Assembly: GCA_030527765.1 (NCBI GenBank)
Contig: JAUNAE010000251.1
Span: 1 to 5,589, forward strand
Source: Eubacteriales bacterium
Lineage (GTDB): Bacteria; Bacillota_A; Clostridia; Lachnospirales; Lachnospiraceae
Direction: 5' to 3'
DNA length: 5,589 nt
Below are positions 1 through 4,600 of this stretch, in pieces. The translations under genes and the position numbers were made by a program. Numbering within the stretch: the stretch's first letter is position 1; every line of letters starts with the position of its first letter. Below the pieces are notes generated by a model, which was given only the letters and a program-made list of their open reading frames with translations, did not search any database and was not told the origin of the DNA.

Positions 1-34
1 AAAGCACTTTGCCCCGAGCAACTTACACAAAGTT

Positions 35-118
35 CATCTCAGTCGGGGAGCCCCCATCTTCTATAAGTGGGGGATAACAAATTAGTCTCAGTGGGGGTCT
101 AAATCCCCGACTGAGATG
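35..118. repeat. Inverted-repeat cluster with nested hairpin
   Basis: Positions 35-49 and 104-118 are perfect 15-nt inverted repeats (CATCTCAGTCGGGGA and its complement). The enclosed loop holds a second hairpin, 51-56 with 68-73 (CCCCCA/TGGGGG), extended by CTT/AAG after a one-base bulge and closed by a CTAT loop. A third segment, 86-97, can also pair with 105-116 (11 of 12 pairs), so the right arm has two possible partners. No T-run follows, so it is not a canonical terminator. No coding frame explains it. Positions 1-34 show nothing recognisable. Confidence 0.7.
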
Positions 119-136
119 AGCCTCCGGCGGATCGCA

Positions 137-176
137 GAGTTCGGCAGAAGAAAGTTGCTTCGCAACTGCCGAACTC
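137..176. repeat. Hairpin, 11-bp stem, left part of repeat copy 1
   Basis: GAGTTCGGCAG (137-147) pairs perfectly with CTGCCGAACTC (166-176). The 18-nt loop contains a competing small hairpin, AGTTGC-TTC-GCAACT (153-167). Its right half overlaps the start of the 40-nt core shared by all three repeat copies. Copy 3 has lost the left arm, so this larger stem is specific to copy 1 within the window. Confidence 0.6.
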
Positions 177-211
177 GCGCGCGAATCCTCTTACGAGATT
201 CGCGATTTAAC
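146..211. repeat. Dispersed hairpin repeat, copy 1
   Basis: These 66 nt match 4353-4418 with a single difference (G162 versus A4369). The last 40 nt before the final base (171-210) match 933-972 with two differences. The core folds as 180-186 paired with 198-204, a bulged C187, then 188-190 with 195-197 and a TTAC loop. All three copies run in the same direction. It lies in intergenic DNA upstream of the flavodoxin promoter. The function is unknown; it resembles a REP/MITE-like intergenic palindrome family, which is inference. Confidence 0.8.
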
Positions 212-330
212 GCATACTTGTAGAAGGAGAATAAGCAGCCTGCTTTCATGAGCAAGTGTCGGAGTGGTTTGCGCATATCCGTTTTAAATTAAGCCGAATC
301 GAAAGAATTCGATTTACTTGAAAAATATAC
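212..330. other. Gene-free spacer with small palindromes
   Basis: No gene is supported here. Visible structures are AAGCAG-C-CTGCTT (233-245), enclosed by ACTTG (216-220) and CAAGT (253-257), and a 7-bp hairpin AATCGAA (297-303) with TTCGATT (308-314) around an AGAA loop. The last hairpin sits just upstream of the -35 box but has no T-run, so it is a poor terminator candidate. The minus-strand open frame through 88-276 consists of the complement of repeat DNA and is not supported as a gene. Confidence 0.5.
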
Positions 331-359
331 TTTACAAAAACGCTTTTATAAAATATAAT
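331..359 (+). promoter_or_regulatory. Sigma-A promoter for flavodoxin (and probably peroxidase)
   Basis: TTTACA at 331-336 (one mismatch to TTGACA) is followed after exactly 17 nt by a perfect TATAAT at 354-359. The surrounding DNA is AT-rich. Transcription would start near 366, giving a leader of about 150 nt before the flavodoxin start at 515. This is the best housekeeping-type promoter in the window. Confidence 0.8.
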
Positions 360-395
360 TGCAATAAAGGTAAGCGAAGGACGCATAAATTACTG

Positions 396-500
396 AGATA
401 CAAGTAAGAGAGACTCAAGCAAGAGAAGTCTAAGTAAGAGAAACTCAAACAACAGAAATACAAATAAAAGAAACACAAATGAAAGTATAGAGAGTAAGAA
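396..500 (+). repeat. Purine-rich 15-nt tandem repeat in the 5' leader
   Basis: Six consecutive 15-nt units are visible, starting at 396, 411, 426, 441, 456 and 471, with a decayed seventh at 486-500. The approximate unit is A-R-A-Y-W-C-A-A-R-Y-A-A-R-A-G. The array ends directly at the AAGGAG ribosome binding site (501-506). It lies inside the predicted leader, downstream of the 331-359 promoter. No start codon with a ribosome binding site opens a frame through it, so it appears non-coding. The RNA would be almost free of pairing. Confidence 0.75.
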
Positions 501-514
501 AAGGAGAAGATGGA

Positions 515-925
515 ATGAACGTAAAAGTGGCATATTTTTCTAAATCAGGCAATACAAAGAAACTTGCTGACTGCATCGCCAAGACCGCAGGTGTCAAGGC
601 AGAATCCATCGGCAATGGGGCTGCAATGGAGGCGGATCTTCTGTTCCTGGGTGCATCGGTATATTGGGCAGGCATCGATGGAAAGATGAAGAACTACATT
701 GATCAGCTGGATTCCCGCAAGGTCAAGAAAGTCGTTGTCTTCTCTACTTCAGCACTGGCAGAGCGTGCTTATCCGGATATCAAAAAACGTCTGGAGAAGA
801 GAGGCATTGCTGTTGCAGCAGAGAATTTCTACTGCAGAGGATCTTTCGCAGCCATGCATAAGGGCAGACCAAACAGTGAGGACTTAAAGGAAGCTGCAGC
901 TTTTACAAAGAAAATTTTAGGATAA
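515..925 (+). CDS. Small flavodoxin-family protein
   Basis: This 136-residue protein is a cytoplasmic FMN-binding electron carrier of the flavodoxin fold. The phosphate-binding loop is SKSGNTKKLA at residues 9-18, directly after the first strand (VKVAYF). The segment GASVYWAGIDGKMKNYI (46-62) fits the loop flanking the isoalloxazine ring, and FSTSALAE (76-83) fits the third FMN-contacting loop. The length is close to short flavodoxins. No iron-sulfur or partner domain is fused. The start is fixed by AAGGAG at 501-506, 8 nt upstream. The glutathione peroxidase-family gene follows 75 nt downstream on the same strand, so the two are probably cotranscribed from the 331-359 promoter. The physiological partner is unknown; redox buffering or delivery of electrons to a reductase is inferred. 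A flavodoxin-like reductase subunit is possible. The family call is secure, the exact role is not. Confidence 0.9.
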   Translation: MNVKVAYFSKSGNTKKLADCIAKTAGVKAESIGNGAAMEADLLFLGASVYWAGIDGKMKNYIDQLDSRKVKKVVVFSTSALAERAYPDIKKRLEKRGIAVAAENFYCRGSFAAMHKGRPNSEDLKEAAAFTKKILG

Positions 926-932
926 CCAGAGG

Positions 933-972
933 GAACTCGCGCGCGAATCTTCTTACGAGATTCGCAATTTAA
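933..972. repeat. Dispersed hairpin repeat, copy 2 (core only)
   Basis: These 40 nt match 171-210 with two changes (C188 to T950, G204 to A966). The hairpin survives: 943-948 pairs with 960-965. The T950 change keeps pairing as a G-U wobble with G959 if read as RNA, while A966 loses only the outermost pair. It fills most of the gap between the flavodoxin stop (925) and the peroxidase ribosome binding site (984-991), so it would be part of a cotranscribed mRNA. No T-run follows, so it is not an obvious terminator; a role in mRNA processing or stability is possible but unproven. Confidence 0.75.
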
Positions 973-1000
973 TATAAAATCATAAAGGAGGAAATAAATT

Positions 1001-1543
1001 ATGTTCTACGATTACAAAGCAGAAGACATTCACGGAAATCAGGTATCTATGGATCAGTATAAGGGCAAAGTTGTCATGGTTGTCAACTCTGCGACTCAGT
1101 GTGGCTTCTCACCGCAGTATGAGGATATTGAGAATCTGTACGAGAAATATCATGAGCAGGGACTTGAAGTGCTGGAATTTCCTTGCAATCAGTTTGGCAA
1201 CCAGGCTCCGGAGAGTGACGAAGAGATTGCCAGCATGTGTACTCTGAGATTCGGCGTGAAGTATGATCGTTTCAAGAAGGTTGATGTGAACGGAGAGAAC
1301 GCACATCCGCTGTTTACCTATCTGGAGAGCCAGAAGGGATTCCAGGGCTTCCACAAGGAGCATCCGCTGTATGAAGTAATCAACAACTTCCTGCGCAGCA
1401 TGGATCCGGATCTGGAGAAAACTCCTACTATCAAGTGGAATTTCACCAAGTTTATTATTGATCGTGACGGCAACGTTGTTGAGCGTCTTGAGCCGACAGC
1501 AGGCCAGGATCTTATGGAAGAAGCCATCAAAAAATATCTGTAA
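1001..1543 (+). CDS. Glutathione peroxidase-family thiol peroxidase (Cys type)
   Basis: This 180-residue cytoplasmic enzyme reduces hydrogen peroxide or organic hydroperoxides. The family tetrad is visible: peroxidatic Cys34 in NSATQCGFSPQY, Gln68 in FPCNQFGNQAPES, and Trp146-Asn147 in KWNFTKF. Cys34 is encoded by TGT, so it is a cysteine and not a selenocysteine enzyme. Cys80 in MCTLRFGVKYDRF sits where thioredoxin-dependent members carry the resolving cysteine. By family knowledge, thioredoxin is therefore a more likely reductant than glutathione. Length and domain limits are normal. The start is set by AAAGGAGG at 984-991, 9 nt upstream. It follows the flavodoxin on the same strand, which suggests a joint oxidative-stress role in an anaerobe, although electron flow between the two is only inferred. 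No strong promoter is seen in the 75-nt gap. A terminator-like hairpin lies about 115 nt downstream. Confidence 0.96.
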   Translation: MFYDYKAEDIHGNQVSMDQYKGKVVMVVNSATQCGFSPQYEDIENLYEKYHEQGLEVLEFPCNQFGNQAPESDEEIASMCTLRFGVKYDRFKKVDVNGENAHPLFTYLESQKGFQGFHKEHPLYEVINNFLRSMDPDLEKTPTIKWNFTKFIIDRDGNVVERLEPTAGQDLMEEAIKKYL

Positions 1544-1592
1544 TATAGGTTGGAATTATTGGGAAAAATGTTCAGATATTCTATTAATTACC

Positions 1593-1614
1593 GAGATATT
1601 TCGTGAAATATTTC
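1593..1614. promoter_or_regulatory. Operator-like DNA dyad upstream of the pump
   Basis: GAGATATTTC (1593-1602) and GAAATATTTC (1605-1614) form a 10-2-10 inverted repeat with only one non-Watson-Crick position. The 2-nt centre is too short for an RNA loop, so a dimeric protein-binding site is more likely than an RNA hairpin. It ends about 24 nt before the extended -10 at 1638-1646. That placement would suit an activator acting on a promoter with a weak -35. The regulator is not identifiable. Confidence 0.4.
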
Positions 1615-1637
1615 TTATTACGAAGAGGAAAAGTTTT

Positions 1638-1646
1638 TGATATAAT
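1638..1646 (+). promoter_or_regulatory. Extended -10 promoter element
   Basis: The sequence is TGATATAAT, a perfect TGnTATAAT extended -10. No good -35 is present at 16-18 nt upstream (the best hexamer there is TTACGA), as is common for extended -10 promoters or activated promoters. Transcription would start near 1653, immediately before the 1658-1693 hairpin, leaving a leader of about 135 nt before the MATE start at 1788. Confidence 0.5.
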
Positions 1647-1657
1647 TCTGCCGATAA

Positions 1658-1703
1658 GTGGTAGCCGATGTGTGAAAGCATATCCGCTGCCGCTTTTATT
1701 TTG
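1658..1703 (+). terminator. Terminator-like hairpin between peroxidase and pump
   Basis: The left arm 1658-1672 pairs with 1679-1693 over 15 positions, with three G-U wobbles and one C-C mismatch, around a TGAAAG loop. It is followed by TTTTATTTTG (1694-1703). This fits an intrinsic terminator for the flavodoxin-peroxidase transcript. Because a candidate promoter (1638-1646) lies just before it, it could instead act as an attenuator in the pump leader or end a very short RNA. Confidence 0.6.
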
Positions 1704-1726
1704 TCAAAAAACAGCTGCTTTTTGCA

Positions 1727-1746
1727 GAGGAGTTTCCTCATTTTTC
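1727..1746 (+). terminator. Small GC-rich hairpin with T-run in the pump leader
   Basis: GAGGA (1727-1731) pairs with TCCTC (1735-1739) around a GTT loop and is followed by ATTTTTC (1740-1746). The stem is only 5 bp, so it would be weak as a terminator by itself. It overlaps by one base an alternative 4-bp stem, CTGC (1715-1718) with GCAG (1724-1727), so the two may be mutually exclusive. It lies 41 nt before the MATE start. Confidence 0.3.
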
Positions 1747-1787
1747 AAGCACTGTTAAAAAAGATTTTATGAGAAGGAGAAGTATCC

Positions 1788-3167
1788 ATGAACGAAAAAA
1801 CCAATGAATATCTCGCAAAGGCGCCGATCGGGCAGCTGATGTTCAAGTTTTCCATTCCGTGCATTCTGTCCCTGCTTGTGTCATCTCTGTACAACATTGT
1901 TGACCAGATTTTTATCGGTCGGGCAGTCGGCTATCTGGGAAATGGAGCCACTAACGTCGTATTTCCAATTACCGTTATTTCCCTTGCAATTGCATTGATG
2001 ATCGGAGACGGATGTGCTGCATATCTCAGCATCTGTCAGGGAAAGAAAGATCAGGAAAACTCTCATAGAAGTATCGGAAATGCCCTGGTACTTTTTGTGA
2101 TTGCAAGTGTTGTATTTGTAGTTCTGTTCTGGCTTGGCAGAGAGACCATTCTCTCTTTGTTTGGTGCAACAGAGAACAATATTGACTACGCAAGAGAGTA
2201 CTTTGATATCATTATTATCGGTATTCCATTTTATATTTTTACGAATGGAATCAACTCTGTGATCCGTGCAGACGGCAGCCCGCAGTTTGCTATGATCTCA
2301 ACATTTATCGGTTGTATTCTGAACATTATTCTTGATCCGATCGCCCTGTTTGTACTTGGATGGGGTGTTCGCGGTGCGGCACTTGCAACCATTTTCGGTC
2401 AGATTGTGTCTGCGATTCTCGGATTTTATTATCTGTTTCATATTAAATGCTGCAAGCTTCAGCGCACAAGTTTTGTGCTCCGAGGTTCCATTATCGGTAA
2501 AATTCTTCCTCTTGGAATCAGCAGTTTCCTGACACAGCTGTCTATCGTTGTGACCATGGGTGTCATGAATAGTACACTTGTAAAATATGGCGCAGCTTCC
2601 AAATATGGTGCAGATATTCCAATGACAGTCGTCGGAATTGTTATGAAAGTATTCCAGATTGTGATTGCTTTTGTAGTTGGTATTGCAGCAGGATGTCAGC
2701 CGATTGTTGGTTACAATTATGGTGCCGGAAACTATGATCGTGTGAGAAAAATCTACCATAAAATGACAATGGCAGAAGTCATTATCGGACTTGTTTCTAC
2801 TCTGGCATTCCAGTTTTTCCCGGTTCAGATTATCAGTCTGTTCGGAAGTGAAAGTGCTCTGTACAATGAATTTGCAGTTTATGCATTCCGTATTTTCCTT
2901 GCAACTATGATTCTGTGCTGTGTACAGAAGGCAACCAGTATTTTCCTTCAGGCAATTGGCAAACCGGTGATGTCCATGTCTCTGTCTCTACTGAGAGATT
3001 TTGTACTGAGCGTTCCGTTGATTCTGCTTCTTCCGAAGGCATTTGACCTGGGAGTTATGGGACCGCTTTTCTCCGGTCCAATTGCAGATGTGATTTCATT
3101 TGCGGCAGCAGTTGTGATGATTTGCAGCGTGTTTGCCGGACTGAGAAAGCTGGAAAAAGCAGCCTGA
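1788..3167 (+). CDS. MATE-family efflux transporter (MepA-like)
   Basis: This 459-residue inner-membrane protein of the multi-antimicrobial extrusion family exports cationic drugs or metabolites in exchange for Na+ or H+. It consists of about twelve hydrophobic segments in two MatE repeats, roughly residues 18-220 and 238-445. The first helix region, FSIPCILSLLVSSLYNIVDQ (21-40) followed by IFIGR, has the family's usual start, and the short N-terminus KAPIGQLMFKFSIP resembles MepA-type members. Other typical segments are NGINSVIRADGSP (153-165) and CQPIVGYNYGAGNY (303-316). Length is normal and no frameshift is seen. The start is set by AAGGAG at 1774-1779, 8 nt upstream. It is preceded by its own candidate promoter and structured leader and ends at a strong terminator, so it is probably monocistronic. 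The convergent AraC gene downstream need not control it. The substrate cannot be predicted. Confidence 0.96.
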   Translation: MNEKTNEYLAKAPIGQLMFKFSIPCILSLLVSSLYNIVDQIFIGRAVGYLGNGATNVVFPITVISLAIALMIGDGCAAYLSICQGKKDQENSHRSIGNALVLFVIASVVFVVLFWLGRETILSLFGATENNIDYAREYFDIIIIGIPFYIFTNGINSVIRADGSPQFAMISTFIGCILNIILDPIALFVLGWGVRGAALATIFGQIVSAILGFYYLFHIKCCKLQRTSFVLRGSIIGKILPLGISSFLTQLSIVVTMGVMNSTLVKYGAASKYGADIPMTVVGIVMKVFQIVIAFVVGIAAGCQPIVGYNYGAGNYDRVRKIYHKMTMAEVIIGLVSTLAFQFFPVQIISLFGSESALYNEFAVYAFRIFLATMILCCVQKATSIFLQAIGKPVMSMSLSLLRDFVLSVPLILLLPKAFDLGVMGPLFSGPIADVISFAAAVVMICSVFAGLRKLEKAA

Positions 3168-3231
3168 TCGGGTTGCAGCTGTGAAGACTCTTGTGCTTTT
3201 ATGAGCGGAGAGTAATAGTAAGATGATCTAT

Positions 3232-3281
3232 AAAAAGGATTTCGACAGTCTCCTGAGGGGAGACGTCGGAATCCTTTTTTG
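3232..3281. terminator. Long bidirectional intrinsic terminator
   Basis: The lower stem pairs 3232-3246 with 3265-3279 (15 positions, one G-U wobble). After a bulged A3247, the upper stem pairs GTCTCC (3248-3253) with GGAGAC (3259-3264) around a TGAGG loop. The plus strand ends in six T and the minus strand ends in five T, so it can terminate both the MATE transcript and the convergent AraC transcript. It begins 65 nt after the MATE stop codon. Confidence 0.9.
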
Positions 3282-3303
3282 TTTAAGCGAATCAAGTAAG
3301 TCC

Positions 3304-3332
3304 CCGCTTCAAATGTGCAGAGCATTAAGCGG
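3304..3332. other. Bulged hairpin in the convergent gap
   Basis: CCGCTT (3304-3309) pairs with AAGCGG (3327-3332) and AATG (3312-3315) pairs with CATT (3323-3326), with a 2-nt bulge and a 7-nt loop. It lies 17 nt beyond the AraC stop codon. No T-run follows on the minus strand, so it is a weak terminator at best; it may protect the mRNA 3' end. The remainder of 3168-3349 outside the two hairpins holds nothing recognisable. Confidence 0.35.
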
Positions 3333-3349
3333 TGGTTGGGGAATTGTGC

Positions 3350-4222
3350 TTACCGTGTAGGCCGTTTTCCCGGGGATGCTCCCGTATGTTTCTTGTACAG
3401 ACGGTAGAAATTGGAGAGGTTTTGAAATCCGCATTCCAGGGCGATGGTCTGGATGCTTTTATCCGTATTGTCCATCATTTCATTTGCCCGCAGTATTCTT
3501 TGGAGAGAGACATAGTCAGAGAAACTGGTCTCCGTCGCCTTATGGAAAAAGTGCGAGAAATAGTTGGGACTCATAAAAACCGTATCGGCTGCCTCCTTTA
3601 ATGTGACTTTTCGGCAGCAGTTTTCATTAATATAGATCAGGGCCGCACTGAGACGTTCCATGGCCTTTTGTTTTTGTGTCAGGAGCTCTTCTGATTTTGG
3701 TTTTCCCTGATAATACCGGGTCAAAAGGGTCAGCAAATAGAGGATATCCGAATGAATAATCGTTCGGTATCCCAGCTCTTTTTCAGACCATTCGACTAAT
3801 AATTCCTGCATGATTGTGTGAATTTTTTTGGAAATAATTCCGTTGGAATCGATTTTATTCTGGAAATTACTTCCGTGTTCTACAAAGGAACGAAGGAAAT
3901 CCAGCTGTTCATTTTCAGAATAAACAGAGATGAAACTGGTCTCAAAATTGATGACAATAACATCTAGCTGCTGATCCAGAATCTGCCAGCCATGGGGCTC
4001 GGCACTGTTGAAGATCATAGTATCTCCGGCCTGTACTTCATAAATTTTTCCATTGGCATAATAGTGCCCTTTGCCTGAGCGGATGTATGTAATTTCGAAA
4101 TAGGTGTGCCAGTGAAAGGGATTCTTGGTATTGTCTCTGGCATATAGTGGAATTTCGCGGATACAGAACGGAAATTCCGGATCAAGTTCAATGAGATCCT
4201 GTTCGTGTATGGTAGTAATCAT
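3350..4222 (-). CDS. AraC-family transcriptional regulator with cupin sensor domain
   Basis: This 290-residue cytoplasmic DNA-binding regulator has the usual AraC layout. An N-terminal cupin-type ligand domain covers about residues 25-110, with HWHTYFEI (37-44) and VQAGDTMIFNSAEPHGW (63-79). A C-terminal double helix-turn-helix follows: helix set 1 about 206-238 (VTLKEAADTVFMSPNYFSHF) and set 2 about 256-284, with the signature SIQTIALECGFQNLSNFYRL (256-275) and the closing motif TGASPGKRP. HxH plus a downstream His resembles sugar or metabolite sensing cupins, but the ligand is unknown. The start ATG lacks a clear ribosome binding site. An in-frame stop lies a short way upstream and no better start is visible, so 4222 is kept. 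It is convergent with the MATE gene and divergent from the methyltransferase at 4601. Regulation of either is inference. Confidence 0.95.
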   Translation of the reverse strand: MITTIHEQDLIELDPEFPFCIREIPLYARDNTKNPFHWHTYFEITYIRSGKGHYYANGKIYEVQAGDTMIFNSAEPHGWQILDQQLDVIVINFETSFISVYSENEQLDFLRSFVEHGSNFQNKIDSNGIISKKIHTIMQELLVEWSEKELGYRTIIHSDILYLLTLLTRYYQGKPKSEELLTQKQKAMERLSAALIYINENCCRKVTLKEAADTVFMSPNYFSHFFHKATETSFSDYVSLQRILRANEMMDNTDKSIQTIALECGFQNLSNFYRLYKKHTGASPGKRPTR

Positions 4223-4229
4223 ATTTTGG

Positions 4230-4307
4230 AGCGGTTTTTCCGACGAGAAGACTCACGCTCGGAGAGGCGTGTGAGTCATAAGAAGTTCGACCTGGATCGG
4301 TACCGCT
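4230..4307 (-). promoter_or_regulatory. Foldable 5' leader of the AraC gene
   Basis: Directly upstream of the AraC start, AGCGGT (4230-4235) pairs with ACCGCT (4302-4307). CCGA (4240-4243) pairs with TCGG (4297-4300), and an inner hairpin joins GACTCACGC (4250-4258) to GCGTGTGAGTC (4267-4277) with a 2-nt bulge. The outer stem closes only 7 nt before the start codon, where no ribosome binding site is seen. It matches no riboswitch class I recognise. It could control translation of the regulator. Confidence 0.4.
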
Positions 4308-4340
4308 TAGAATGACCGCAGATTTGGTTTGTTTGCTCGC

Positions 4341-4418
4341 AATCCCCGACTGAGAAGAAAGTTGCTTCACAACTGCCGAACTCGCGCGCGAATCCTCTTA
4401 CGAGATTCGCGATTTAAC
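4341..4418. repeat. Dispersed hairpin repeat, copy 3, with 32-nt deletion
   Basis: 4341-4355 is identical to 102-116, and 4353-4418 matches 146-211 with one difference. The two blocks meet at a shared AGA, so this copy equals copy 1 minus 32 nt lying between two AGA triplets. The deletion removed the left arm of the 11-bp stem at 137-147 but kept the core hairpin, at 4387-4393 with 4405-4411. It lies in the divergent gap between the AraC gene and the methyltransferase gene. Confidence 0.8.
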
Positions 4419-4497
4419 TTAGAGTTCCGCAGGAGACAATCTCTACATTATTATAATACACATCAAACATAAAAAGATAGAAAAAACAGTAAGATAG

Positions 4498-4507
4498 TAT
4501 AATTATA
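4498..4507. promoter_or_regulatory. Palindromic TATAATTATA, possible divergent -10
   Basis: This perfect 10-nt palindrome presents TATAAT on both strands. On the minus strand, ATAACA (4529-4524) lies 16 nt upstream and gives a weak candidate promoter for the AraC gene. On the plus strand no -35 is seen. The surrounding stretch 4437-4515 is very AT-rich, so chance is a real possibility. Confidence 0.25.
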
Positions 4508-4522
4508 TCATAATATAAGCGA

Positions 4523-4551
4523 TTGTTATTTGATTGGATGAAAATTAAAAT
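4523..4551 (+). promoter_or_regulatory. Candidate sigma-A promoter for the methyltransferase gene
   Basis: TTGTTA (4523-4528) is followed after 17 nt by TAAAAT (4546-4551), which differs from TATAAT at one base. Transcription would begin near 4558, leaving a leader of about 43 nt before the start at 4601. The -35 matches consensus at four of six bases. Confidence 0.5.
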
Positions 4552-4600
4552 AATGGTAGCAAAGGCAAATGCGGAAAAAGCCTTCAGGAGGGAAAAACAT

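Noticed and set aside
88..276. Minus-strand open frame of 62 codons in the 5' region
   Set aside because: It is the complement of hairpin repeat DNA, is Arg-rich because of that sequence, and has no ribosome binding site.
252..316. tRNA-like text (GGAGTGGTTTGCGC and ATTCGATT)
   Set aside because: No acceptor stem, no anticodon stem and no 5-bp T-stem can be formed around these motifs, so resemblance to a tRNA D-arm and T-loop is superficial.
397..540. Open frame through the 15-nt tandem repeat
   Set aside because: It begins right after a stop codon, has no start codon or ribosome binding site, and other frames of the array contain TAA. It is better read as untranslated leader.
926..1000. 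Separate promoter for the peroxidase
   Set aside because: TATAAA at 973-978 has no acceptable -35 (best TTCTTA, three of six), so cotranscription with the flavodoxin is simpler.
3332..3601. Plus-strand open frame of 89 codons
   Set aside because: It is antisense to the helix-turn-helix coding part of the AraC gene, whose protein motifs are clear, and has no ribosome binding site.
4538..4600. Upstream in-frame ATG starts (4538 and 4553) for the methyltransferase
   Set aside because: They lack ribosome binding sites, lie in or at the candidate -10, and would add a Lys-rich extension that homologues lack; AGGAGGG at 4586-4592 points to 4601.
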